Shown here in pieces: positions 26,476 to 35,009 of a stretch of 64,000 nt of DNA (position 1 is the stretch's first letter; each line of letters begins with the position of its first letter). Location: assembly GCF_017347085.1 (NCBI RefSeq), contig NZ_JADPSA010000023.1, positions 1-64,000 on the forward strand, written 5' to 3'. This DNA is from Nesterenkonia sp. E16_10 (lineage in GTDB: Bacteria > Actinomycetota > Actinomycetes > Actinomycetales > Micrococcaceae). Under the pieces are notes generated by a model that did no database searches, was not told where the DNA came from, and saw only the letters and a program-made list of their open reading frames with translations. Position numbers and translations under genes: made by a program.

Positions 26476-27864
26476 CTACTGGCTCTGGCCGTTGTCAGCG
26501 GCCGTGTGATTGGACTCGGCCAGCGCCTCGCCCATGGCCGTTCCCTGCACCTTCGCCTGCAGGATCGAGCCCAGGTCGATCCCGGTGGCCGCCTCGACCC
26601 GCTTGAACACCCCGGCCAGTGCCACGGAGGCCTCGCCGTCGAAGTGCTTGGAGGCGCCTGATTCACCGGAACCGCCGATCAGCGTCATCGAACCGATGTT
26701 CGCGTATCCGGCGGCGAAGGAGTCCATGAGCTGCGGCAGCACGGCGAGGGCCTCGCGAGCCAGCACGGCTTCCTGGTTCTCGCGCAGAGCTTCTGCCTCG
26801 GCGCGGATGGCGGCGGCCTTGGCCTCGCCCTCTTCGCGGATCGCGGTGGCCTCGGCCTCGGAGCGCTTCAGACGCGCGCGAGCCTCGGACTCGGCGACGA
26901 GCGCACCTGCCTCAGCGGCCTTGGTGCGCTCGTAGGCTTCCGCGTCGGCGCGCTTCTGCTGCTTGTACAGATCCGCATCGGCGACGCGCTTGACGTCGGC
27001 GTCGAGCTCGGCCTGCCGGTTCTCGGCTCGCTGACCGAGCACCTCCTGGCGCGCCTTCTCGCCCGCCAGAGCTTCGGCCTGCTCGGCCTGAGCACGGGCC
27101 TGGCCGACTCGAGAGGTGGCAGCGGCCTTGTTCGAGTCGTATTCCGTCTCCTCGACCAGGTTCTGCTCGTTGTTGAAGATGCGCTCCTTGGCGATGGCGC
27201 GCTCGGCGTTGGTCGCGGCGATCTCCGCGGCCTGACGCTTGGCCTCGATCTCGGGTGCACCGAGGGAGGAGATGTAGCCGGAGTCGTCGGTGATCTCGCG
27301 GATCTGGAACGAGTCCAGCAGCAGGCCCTGAGTGGCGAGCTCTGGAGAGATCGACTCGGAGATCTCGTCGGAGAACTTCTGCCGATCCCGCATCAGCTGG
27401 ATGACGGTCTGCTGGGCCATCAGGCCTCGCAGTGCACCCTCGAGCTGGTCCTGGGTGTACTCGACCACGGCGTCGTCCTGGGAGGCGAAGCGCTCAGAGG
27501 CTGCCTTGACGTCTTCGTCCGCGCTGCCGATCTTGACCAGGGCGACGGCCTCGGCGTTGATGGTCACGTTGTCGTGGCTCTGGGCGGTCACGGTCATCAG
27601 GACCTGCCGGGAGCGCAGCGAGATGATCTCGTGGCGCTGCCGAATCGGATTGACCAGCGCCCGGCCGTTGACGATGACCTGTTTGGGGCGTGAGCCGGGG
27701 AGGTCGGAGCGGGAGGACTTGCCGGTGACCACCAGCGCCTCATCCGCGCGGGCGACCTTGGTCCAGGCCCGCATCATGAGCAGCGCGACGACGCCGATCA
27801 GCACCGCGGCGATGCCCACGGCTATCACGATGGCCAACGCGCCACCGGTTGTCAGAATGTCCAT
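26476..27864 (-). CDS. Flotillin-like SPFH protein
   Basis: A 462-residue membrane-anchored protein. A single N-terminal hydrophobic helix (about 7-31) precedes the SPFH/band-7 domain, with NVTINAEAVALVKIGS as its core, and a long Ala/Glu-rich coiled coil from about 215 to 375. Flotillins organise membrane microdomains. No NfeD partner is next to it. ATG at 27864. It runs convergently toward nothing; LysR lies downstream on the same strand. Confidence 0.85.
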   Translation of the reverse strand: MDILTTGGALAIVIAVGIAAVLIGVVALLMMRAWTKVARADEALVVTGKSSRSDLPGSRPKQVIVNGRALVNPIRQRHEIISLRSRQVLMTVTAQSHDNVTINAEAVALVKIGSADEDVKAASERFASQDDAVVEYTQDQLEGALRGLMAQQTVIQLMRDRQKFSDEISESISPELATQGLLLDSFQIREITDDSGYISSLGAPEIEAKRQAAEIAATNAERAIAKERIFNNEQNLVEETEYDSNKAAATSRVGQARAQAEQAEALAGEKARQEVLGQRAENRQAELDADVKRVADADLYKQQKRADAEAYERTKAAEAGALVAESEARARLKRSEAEATAIREEGEAKAAAIRAEAEALRENQEAVLAREALAVLPQLMDSFAAGYANIGSMTLIGGSGESGASKHFDGEASVALAGVFKRVEAATGIDLGSILQAKVQGTAMGEALAESNHTAADNGQSQ

Positions 27865-28157
27865 CTTTCGGTACCTCTATCTGGGTGAGTGATCAGTGCC
27901 AGCCGCGGGGTGCAGAGGGCTGGGACCGCTCTGCTTCCTGAGCTCATGAACCGCGGGCAATGAACTGAAAAGCACCCCGGACATAAGCTGACGCTAACCT
28001 GAACAAAATCTCATGGTCAATGTGGATCAAGACTATTTCGTGGCGCCCGCCAGCCCTGGAATCGGGCGCGCGCGGCTGCAGGCCCGTGAGGTCGCGGGAG
28101 AGGCCAGTTACCCGATGCAAGCAATATTTCTGAGCGACGAGCCCCGCGTCGTGGGCC

Positions 28158-28778
28158 TCAGCGGGCCTGGGGCGGGCGCAGACCGCCGAGGATGATCTGT
28201 TTCACGGTCTCCGCCAGGGCGGCATCCGGGGCGCCGCCGACCGGTCGATACCAGTCGACGATCGAGTTGATCGTGCCCATGGCCAGCCGCGAAGCGGTCC
28301 GGGCATCGATGTCCTGGCGCAGGTCGCCGTCGTTCTGGGCCTGCCGGATCAGCTCGGCGATGCGCAGCGTGATCTCACGGCGACGCTGCAGCGCCTTGAC
28401 CTCCATCTCGGAGTTCCCGCGAAGCCGCAGCAGCAGCGTCACATAGGGCAATGAAGTGGTCAGCACCTTCACCGATTCGCTCAGGATCATCTCCAGCTCG
28501 GCCAGAGCTGAGGCGTCCAGCGCCTCCGCCTCGGTGACCACCCGCTCCAGCTCGGCCAGCGATCGGTTCAGCGCGATGTCCAGGATCTCTTCCTTGGAGC
28601 TGACATGGTGGTAGATCGCTGACTTGGAGATGCCCAGCTCCCGGGAGAGTGCGCCCATCGAGGTCGCCTCGTAGCCGTGGCGGTTGAAGGTCTCGACACA
28701 GACGGTGATGAGCCCCTCGCGGTCATAGCCGGGGCGGCCCCGGCGGGAGGCGGACGCCGTCGTCGAAGTGGAGGTCAT
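28158..28778 (-). CDS. paaR: TetR regulator, probable PaaR
   Basis: A 206-residue TetR protein with an N-terminal helix-turn-helix (HGYEATSMGALSRELGISKSAIYHHVSSKEEIL, about 34-66). It lies 21 bases downstream of paaK on the same strand, and two PaaR-like palindromes precede the paaA and paaI-paaK operons. It probably represses both until phenylacetyl-CoA accumulates, as PaaR does in corynebacteria. The 293-base spacer to the flotillin gene (27865-28157) shows nothing I can identify. Confidence 0.75.
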   Translation of the reverse strand: MTSTSTTASASRRGRPGYDREGLITVCVETFNRHGYEATSMGALSRELGISKSAIYHHVSSKEEILDIALNRSLAELERVVTEAEALDASALAELEMILSESVKVLTTSLPYVTLLLRLRGNSEMEVKALQRRREITLRIAELIRQAQNDGDLRQDIDARTASRLAMGTINSIVDWYRPVGGAPDAALAETVKQIILGGLRPPQAR

Positions 28779-28799
28779 GACTCCACACTAGTCGCGGGA

Positions 28800-30131
28800 C
28801 TATCGGGGTCGCTGATCATAGATCCGGCGCAGCTTGCCCGAGGAGCGGGCCAGGGACCCTGGCTCCTCCACGCTGATCTTGCAGCTGGAGCCGACCTTGA
28901 CCTTGATCTGACGAGCCAGCTCGGCACCCGCCGTCTCGGCGTCTGAAGCGGAGGTCTCCGGGCGGCGTTCGATGTGCACGGTCATCTCATCCATTTTGCC
29001 CGGCCGGGCCAGGCGGAGCTGGAAGTGCGGGGAGAGCTCCTTGATCTCCAGGGCGATCTCCTCGATCTGGGAGGGGAAGAGGTTGACCCCGCGCAGGATG
29101 ATCATGTCGTCGCTGCGCCCGGTGATCCGTCCCATTCGGCGGTGCCCCGGGCGCTCGGAGCCCGGCAGCAGCCGGGTCAGGTCGTGGGTGCGGTAGCGGA
29201 TGATCGGCAGTGCCTGCTTGGTCAGCGTGGTGAAGACCAGTTCGCCGTGTTCGCCGGTGCGCAGCACCTCTTCGGTGATCGGGTCGATGATCTCCGGGCG
29301 GAAATGGTCCTCCCAGATGGTGGAGCCGTCCTGGCGCTCCACGGATTCACCGGCGACGCCGGGGCCCATCACCTCGGAGAGCCCGTAGATGTCGCAGGCC
29401 TTCAGCGCGAAGGTCTGCTCGATCTCGTGGCGCATCTTGTCCGTCCACGGCTCGGCACCCAGGACGGCGACCTCCAGAGAGGTCTCCCGCGGGTCCACCC
29501 CGGCGGCGCGGAAGGCGTCGGCCAGGGCCAGCAGGTAGGTCGGGGTGCACAGGATCACCCGAGGCTTGAAGTCCTGGATGAGCTGGACCTGCTTCTCGCT
29601 CTGCCCCCCGGACATCGGGATGACGGTGGCCTTGAGCTTCTCGATTCCGTAGTGCGCGCCCAGGCCGCCGGTGAACAGCCCGTAGCCGTAGGCGTTGTGC
29701 ACCAGGTCTCCCGGGCGGACCCCGGAGTAGCGCAGGCAGCGCGCCAGCAGGGTCGCCCAGTTCTCGATGTCCGCATCGGTGTAGCCGACCACCGTGGGTC
29801 GACCGGTGGTGCCGGAGGAGGCGTGCACCCGGCGGATCTGCTCCATCGGCACGGCGAAGGCCTGGAACGGGTAGGCCGCACGCAGGAACTCCTTGTCCGT
29901 GAAGGGGAACTTCGCCAGGTCCTCCAGCGTCTGCAGGTCATCGGGGCCGACGCCGTGGGCGTCATAGAGCTCACGGTAGGCGGCGACGTTGTCGTAGGCG
30001 TGGCGCAGGGTCTGCTGCAGGCGGGTGAGCTGGAGCGCCTCGATCTCCTCGCGGCTCATCAGCTCCTCGGTGTCGGGCAGCCCGGGGTCGGTGGCGGGAA
30101 TCGCGGTGGCTTCGGTGTTCAGGATGCTCAT
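28800..30131 (-). CDS. paaK: Phenylacetate-CoA ligase PaaK
   Basis: A 443-residue AMP-forming ligase that activates phenylacetate to phenylacetyl-CoA, the substrate of the PaaABCDE epoxidase. HASSGTTGRPTVVGYT is the phosphate-binding loop. DIYGLSEVMGPGVA and GRSDDMIILRGVNLFPSQIEE are PaaK hallmarks, and the C-terminal SGKLRRI contains the catalytic Lys. Start at 30131 has GGAAAGAAG upstream and lies four bases beyond the paaI stop. The longer frame to 30221 is inside paaI. Confidence 0.95.
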   Translation of the reverse strand: MSILNTEATAIPATDPGLPDTEELMSREEIEALQLTRLQQTLRHAYDNVAAYRELYDAHGVGPDDLQTLEDLAKFPFTDKEFLRAAYPFQAFAVPMEQIRRVHASSGTTGRPTVVGYTDADIENWATLLARCLRYSGVRPGDLVHNAYGYGLFTGGLGAHYGIEKLKATVIPMSGGQSEKQVQLIQDFKPRVILCTPTYLLALADAFRAAGVDPRETSLEVAVLGAEPWTDKMRHEIEQTFALKACDIYGLSEVMGPGVAGESVERQDGSTIWEDHFRPEIIDPITEEVLRTGEHGELVFTTLTKQALPIIRYRTHDLTRLLPGSERPGHRRMGRITGRSDDMIILRGVNLFPSQIEEIALEIKELSPHFQLRLARPGKMDEMTVHIERRPETSASDAETAGAELARQIKVKVGSSCKISVEEPGSLARSSGKLRRIYDQRPR

Positions 30132-30135
30132 CGGG

Positions 30136-30612
30136 TCACTTCTTTCCGGGGGAGGCGATGGTGCGCGAGCGGCCGCGGAAGACGCCGAGGAGGTCGTCGC
30201 CGCGAGTGATCCGCACGTCATAGACGCCGCTGCGCCCGGTGCTCGCCACTTCGATCGCCTCGGCGGTGATCGTCTCGCCGAGCAGGGCGGGCTTCAGGAA
30301 GTTGATGTCCACGCCGGAGGCCACGGTGATCGTGCCCTCGTCGAGGTTCGGGTGGTTGCAGGCCATGGCGAAGCAGGTGTCTGCCAGGGCGAAGAGCATT
30401 CCTCCGTGGGCGATGTCGAAGCCGTTGGTCATGTCTTCACGGATCTCCATGCTGACCCGGGCGTGGCCGGGATCGGCCTGCAGGACCACGATGCCGAGCG
30501 CCTGGGAGGCTCGATCATTCTCCAGCATCCGATGCCGAGGCTGGGTTGCGGTGCCCGAGGCTGCGGTGCGCGAGTTCAGGCCCTCGGGGGCGAGCTGGGT
30601 GGACTCCGTCAT
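30136..30612 (-). CDS. paaI: PaaI phenylacetyl-CoA thioesterase
   Basis: A 158-residue hot-dog thioesterase of the PaaI group. NGFDIAHGGMLFALADTCFAMACN contains the HGG motif and Asp of the active site. It relieves CoA depletion by hydrolysing stalled ring-hydroxylated CoA esters. First gene of the paaI-paaK-paaR operon, with a PaaR-like site 21 bases upstream. Confidence 0.9.
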   Translation of the reverse strand: MTESTQLAPEGLNSRTAASGTATQPRHRMLENDRASQALGIVVLQADPGHARVSMEIREDMTNGFDIAHGGMLFALADTCFAMACNHPNLDEGTITVASGVDINFLKPALLGETITAEAIEVASTGRSGVYDVRITRGDDLLGVFRGRSRTIASPGKK

Positions 30613-30632
30613 CGGTGCTCCTCATAGCATTT

Positions 30633-30654
30633 CCAGACCGATTGGTCAGTAAGT
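30633..30654 (-). promoter_or_regulatory. PaaR-like operator before paaI
   Basis: Read leftward: ACTTACTGACC followed by AATCGGTCTGG. In the same 22-bp register as the paaA site it matches 12 of 16 fixed positions of the recalled PaaR motif. It sits just upstream of the paaI start. Fewer matches than the paaA site, so binding may be weaker. Confidence 0.55.
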
Positions 30655-30753
30655 CAACTCAAGCACCGGAGTAGATGTGATGTCAAGCACAAGACGGAGC
30701 GGTCCAGCTGCTGGCCCAGACGTCGGCGGACAGCGCGCTGGTCCAGGGCTCGT

Positions 30754-31794
30754 CTATTCGCTCAGTGCGGCCGTGTAGCCCGATCGGAAATCGGGGTGCA
30801 GCAGCTCGCCGAGCAGGCGGTGCAGCAGGGACCCGTCCAGGGCCTTGCCGTGGCCCGCGCCGAGCAGGTCTGAGGCGAACAGGTCTGCGCCAGAGAGGCC
30901 GGCATCGGTCAACACCGAGCCCGCGGGGGAGTCCGCGTGGTGCCGGACCGGGGAGTTCAGCGGCAAGGAGTCCAGCACCTCAGGACTGAGCCGTGGATCG
31001 CTCCATGGGCGGGGAAGTTCCAGCTGGTCGGCCATCCAGTTGTGCACCACGCCCAGGGGCACCGGGAGCTTGTCCACGCCGAGCACCAGCTCCGGCGGGG
31101 CCGCTGAGGTCAACAGTTCGACGGCGGCGCGCGCGGCGTCCTCGGAGTGGATCCGGTTCGAGATCCTCCAGGCATCGCGCTCCTCCTGACCCGCAGATTC
31201 GCCCACCGAGCCGGAGCGCAGCTGCTTGATCAGCCGGTCCCGTCCCGGCCCGTAGATCCCGGAGAGTCGCAGGATCCCGCTGCGGGAACGCGCGGAGGAC
31301 TCGGGCCCGGCGCTGCGCCAGCGCTGCAGAAGCTGCTCGGTCCGGGCGAGGATCTCTCCGGTGGGGCTGGCGGGGGTCAGTCCGGCAGACTCGTCGAGCC
31401 GGCCTTCGGCGTCGCCGAGGACCGAGGTGGAGGAGACCAGCAGCACCTGGACGGACTCGGCGAGGCCCGCCTGGCTGATCCGGTCCAGCACCCGTTCCAG
31501 ACCGCGCAGGTAGACCTCTTCGTAGCGCTCCGGGTCGCGGGTTCCGGCGGCGGGGGAGAAGACCACCGCCGTGGTGTCGGCGGGCAGGGTGGGGATGCTG
31601 GAGGTCTCGGTGAGGTCCATGGCCGCGCCGTCGAAGGTTGCGGGCAGACGTTCCGGGCTGCGTCGCCACCCGGTGACGCTGAAGCCCCGATCCAGGAGCC
31701 GGTGCCCGATCCGAGTGCCGACATCGCCGCAGCCCACCAGCACGGCGCGGGGAGCAGGGGAATCGGTGGGCAGCGGGGCAGCGGAGGAAGTCAT
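30754..31794 (-). CDS. NAD(P)-binding epimerase-like SDR protein
   Basis: A 346-residue protein with an N-terminal nucleotide-binding motif (VLVGCGDVGTRIGHRLLDRG) and the segments VLLVSSTSVLGD and RLSGIYGPGRDRLI of the extended short-chain dehydrogenase group (YeeZ/epimerase-like). The specific substrate is unknown. No pathway link with neighbours. It diverges from the lipoprotein gene at 31893. Confidence 0.75.
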   Translation of the reverse strand: MTSSAAPLPTDSPAPRAVLVGCGDVGTRIGHRLLDRGFSVTGWRRSPERLPATFDGAAMDLTETSSIPTLPADTTAVVFSPAAGTRDPERYEEVYLRGLERVLDRISQAGLAESVQVLLVSSTSVLGDAEGRLDESAGLTPASPTGEILARTEQLLQRWRSAGPESSARSRSGILRLSGIYGPGRDRLIKQLRSGSVGESAGQEERDAWRISNRIHSEDAARAAVELLTSAAPPELVLGVDKLPVPLGVVHNWMADQLELPRPWSDPRLSPEVLDSLPLNSPVRHHADSPAGSVLTDAGLSGADLFASDLLGAGHGKALDGSLLHRLLGELLHPDFRSGYTAALSE

Positions 31795-31892
31795 GGTCCG
31801 AGCCTAGCGATGTCCCACCGGCTACGGTGATCAGTGCAGGTCAGAAGTCAACACGTCAGCGAGCACCCCCGACTCCCTGAGAAGAGCGCCGG

Positions 31893-32633
31893 ATGATGAG
31901 CCCCAAAGACGCACTCCTTTCCACCGCAGCGATCGCCGCAGCGCTTGCGCTGACCAGCTGCGGATTCTCCGAGGATGAGCTGCCGCAGGACGAATCGACG
32001 CAGCAGAGCCCGGCACCCTCCGAGGACCCGATCCAGTCCCCTGAGGGTGACGAGTCTGCCGAGCCGAGTGGCGACAGCGCCGGCGAGTCCGAGACTGCCG
32101 GCCCGCAGGAGGGCTCTGAGGAATCCTCGCAGGCGGGCCCCGCTGAGGACTCCGAAACCGTTGATCTCACCGGGTTCAGCACGCAGACCCAGGCCAGCGA
32201 GAACTTCAAGGACTACCAGCTGGATCTCAGCCACAACACGATCCAGGTGCTCAGCGATCTCCGGCTCGGCTCCCATGAGGGCTATGAGCGGATCGTGTTC
32301 GAATATGCGCTGGACACCGATCTGGCGCACCATGCGCAGTACATCGAACCCGGCACCCAGGGGGAGGGTTTCACCGAGGTTCAGGACGACACGGTCGGGG
32401 CGATGCTGCTGATCGACGTCCTCGGCACCACAGGCGGGCCGGAGGCCGAAGCCGCCGCCTGGGCCGAGCCTTGGACCCCGGAGACCGATGCGGCGATGGT
32501 CCGTGAGATCCAGCCTGGTGAGCTGCTCGGCGGCGAGTCCCAGCTGTTGATCAGCATGGACCAGGAACGCGACTTCCAGATCCAGCAGCTTCAGGATCCG
32601 GTGCGGATCGTGCTCGACATCGCGCAGGACTAG
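31893..32633 (+). CDS. AMIN-like domain lipoprotein
   Basis: A 246-residue secreted protein. The signal peptide ends in ALTSC, so the Cys is probably lipidated. An acidic Ser/Glu/Pro-rich linker (about 25-90) leads to a folded domain beginning near NFKDYQLDLSHNTIQVLSDLRLG, with YERIVFEYAL and DPVRIVLDIAQ at the end. This arrangement resembles AMIN-like domains of actinobacterial lipoproteins. Function unknown. A strong terminator follows. Confidence 0.7.
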   Translation: MMSPKDALLSTAAIAAALALTSCGFSEDELPQDESTQQSPAPSEDPIQSPEGDESAEPSGDSAGESETAGPQEGSEESSQAGPAEDSETVDLTGFSTQTQASENFKDYQLDLSHNTIQVLSDLRLGSHEGYERIVFEYALDTDLAHHAQYIEPGTQGEGFTEVQDDTVGAMLLIDVLGTTGGPEAEAAAWAEPWTPETDAAMVREIQPGELLGGESQLLISMDQERDFQIQQLQDPVRIVLDIAQD

Positions 32634-32667
32634 GCCCTCGAGGTCGGCTCTCGCCTTCGCAGACGCA

Positions 32668-32707
32668 GAAGAACCCCCGCCAGGACTGCTCCCGGCGGGG
32701 GTTCTTC
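32668..32707 (+). terminator. Strong intrinsic terminator
   Basis: GAAGAACCCCCGCC (32668-32681) is perfectly complementary to GGCGGGGGTTCTTC (32694-32707), with a 12-base loop. The 14-bp stem ends in TTCTTC on the + strand. It closes the lipoprotein gene and may also stop transcription from the tRNA on the other strand. Confidence 0.85.
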
Positions 32708-32720
32708 TTCACAAAAAGGG

Positions 32721-32809
32721 CGGAGGCGGGGAGATTTGAACTCCCGGTCCGCTTTGAGGCGGACACTTCATTAGCAGTGAAGCCCATTCGGCCGCTCTGG
32801 CACGCCTCC
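32721..32809 (-). tRNA. tRNA-Ser(GCU)
   Basis: An 89-nt tRNA on the minus strand. The acceptor stem GGAGGCG pairs with CGCCTCC. The anticodon stem-loop CTTCA-CTGCTAA-TGAAG gives anticodon GCU. The T-arm reads CGGGAGTTCAAATCTCCCG, and the long variable arm (GTCCGCC/GGCGGAC type) is that of a class II serine tRNA. Discriminator base G; CCA is not encoded. Confidence 0.95.
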
Positions 32810-32948
32810 TGTGCTCATGAATTCGGCGAACCGTTCTCATGCGCCCGTCTAGACTAGCGGTTCGGCCAGGAAACTGACAAAGCGCGCGCTCGCAGTACCC
32901 TGATCGGGACCAGATGACCGCAGATTTCACCAGGAGAACCTACCGCCC

Positions 32949-35009
32949 ATGCCCCGCCAGACCGAGGAACGCAGCGTCGCGCTGATCGGGGCCGGACCCC
33001 GCGGCACCTCCTTCCTTGAACGGCTTCTCGCCGCGCTGGAGCACGGCACGAACGCTGTCCGGGTGCCCCGGCTTCGCATCCTGGTCATCGATCCGGCACC
33101 TCATGGTCCCGGCCGGGTCTGGAATCCGCGGCAGTCCCCGCTGTACCTGATGAACACCCCCGCCAGCTTCCCGACCGCGGCTCCCGCCGGTGCCACCCAG
33201 GCCCGGCTGCCGGCGTCCTCGGTCTCGCGCTCCTTCGCGCAGTGGCGGCACGAGCACGAGGCCGAGGAGACCGCCACCTCGGTGCGTGCCGACGGCTTCG
33301 AGCCCCCGGTCCTGAGAGGGATCGACCACGGTGGCACCGACACCGACTACCCGACCCGCGCCGCCTACGGGCAGTACCTGAGCTGGCTGCATACCGAGGT
33401 CTGCGCCGCACTCGAGCGCCAGCCCGGGATCACGGTGGAGCACCTCGGCGCCGAGGTCACCGCACTGCGCCGTGCCGAGCCGGGGTATGAGCTCACCCTC
33501 GGCCACAATCATGACAACCCCGACGACGACGCCGCCGAGCCGGCCTCAGGTGATCGGCTGCGCGCGGATCAGGTGGTGCTGGCGCTGGGTCACATCCCCG
33601 CCGGGCTGAACGAATCCGGGGAGCACTTCATCGAGGTCGCCGAACAGCTCGGGCTGCACTACCAGCCACCGGCGATCCCCACCGAGGTGGACTACTACTC
33701 GCTGCCCGCCGGGGAGAATGTCCTGGTCCGCGGAATGGGCTTGAACTTCTTCGACCTGATGATCCAGGCCAGCGTGGGCCGCGGGGGAGTGTTCCATGAG
33801 CACGCCGACCGTCCCGCCGGGCAGCGGCTGGAATACCTCGCCACCGGGGACGAGCCGCATCTGGTGGCAGGCTCTCGGCGGGGCACGCCCTACCGCGCCA
33901 AGTCCACCGCGCTCACCGAGTCGCCGGGATTCGCGCCCGTGGGCATCACGCTGCACCACTTCAACGACGAGGCGGTGGCGGAGGCCGAACGGCGCCACGA
34001 TCTGCTCGACTTCTCCGCCCACCTGTGGCCGTTGATTCAGCGCGACGTGCTGCGCACCTACTACCGGACCCTGGTGCAGCTGGCTCCTGAGCTCTTCGAG
34101 GCCGGCTTCGACGCGGCGCTGGAAGAACTCCTCGCGGACACTCACCTGGGGGAGGCGGTGCTGCAGACCCGCGGCCAGCGACTGCTGCGCGAGCTCGCCC
34201 CGGACGTGCTGTGGTTCGACATCCGCTCCCTCGGCAGACCCTTCGGCGGCCTGACCTTTGAGTCCGCCGAGCAGTATCAGCAGCATATGAGCGCTTACCT
34301 CGAGGACGACGCCGCCACCTCCGCGGCAGGGGTGCGCAGCCCGGTGAAGATGGCGATCGGCGCGCTGCACCTGGCGCGGATGCAGCTCAAGGCGTTGATC
34401 AGCCAGGGTCGGGTCTCACAGTCCAGTCAGATCAGCGAGATCGAGGGGTGGTTCGAATCGCTGGTGGAGGGCCTGGCCAGCGGTCCGCCGCTGCAGCGGA
34501 TCGAGGAGCTCGCCGCGCTGACCCGCGCCGGGGTGGTGGAGTTCCTGGGACCCGAGCCGATCTTCGACGTGGATCGCGAGACCGGCTTCTACACCGCCGA
34601 GTCTCCGGCCGTGGCCGCCCCGGCCTACCAGGCGCGATGGCTGCTCGAGGCGATGATGCCGGCCAACCGGGTCCAGCTCTCCCGCTCGCCGCTGGTGGCG
34701 GGGCTGCTGCGCAGCGGCCTGGCCCGGCCACGTGAACTTGTGGATGCCTCCGGGGCGCCGCGGGCAGGCAAAGGCTTCGACGTGACCACCGTCCCGCATC
34801 GACTTATCCCGATGGACCGCCCCGAACCGGGGGAGATCTACGTGCTCGGCCTCCAGCTCAGCTCGGTCCAATGGGGCACCGCGATCGCCGCCGAGGCCGG
34901 CGGGGACGTGGACTCCTCCGCCCGATCGCTTGCGGACGCAGACGCCGCGGCCCGCGCAATCCTCATCGGCCCGGGCGGCGCGGCTACAGGATCGCCCGCC
35001 CAGGATTGA
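32949..35009 (+). CDS. FAD/NAD(P)-binding protein
   Basis: A 686-residue flavoprotein with an N-terminal dinucleotide-binding motif (VALIGAGPRGTSFLERLL). A second region, LPAGENVLVRGMGLNFFDLMI, looks like another nucleotide-binding loop. It belongs to the large bacterial NAD_binding_9 type whose substrates are mostly unknown. AGGAGAACC precedes the ATG. Its 3' end overlaps the convergent FAD-linked oxidase by 26 bases. Confidence 0.75.
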   Translation: MPRQTEERSVALIGAGPRGTSFLERLLAALEHGTNAVRVPRLRILVIDPAPHGPGRVWNPRQSPLYLMNTPASFPTAAPAGATQARLPASSVSRSFAQWRHEHEAEETATSVRADGFEPPVLRGIDHGGTDTDYPTRAAYGQYLSWLHTEVCAALERQPGITVEHLGAEVTALRRAEPGYELTLGHNHDNPDDDAAEPASGDRLRADQVVLALGHIPAGLNESGEHFIEVAEQLGLHYQPPAIPTEVDYYSLPAGENVLVRGMGLNFFDLMIQASVGRGGVFHEHADRPAGQRLEYLATGDEPHLVAGSRRGTPYRAKSTALTESPGFAPVGITLHHFNDEAVAEAERRHDLLDFSAHLWPLIQRDVLRTYYRTLVQLAPELFEAGFDAALEELLADTHLGEAVLQTRGQRLLRELAPDVLWFDIRSLGRPFGGLTFESAEQYQQHMSAYLEDDAATSAAGVRSPVKMAIGALHLARMQLKALISQGRVSQSSQISEIEGWFESLVEGLASGPPLQRIEELAALTRAGVVEFLGPEPIFDVDRETGFYTAESPAVAAPAYQARWLLEAMMPANRVQLSRSPLVAGLLRSGLARPRELVDASGAPRAGKGFDVTTVPHRLIPMDRPEPGEIYVLGLQLSSVQWGTAIAAEAGGDVDSSARSLADADAAARAILIGPGGAATGSPAQD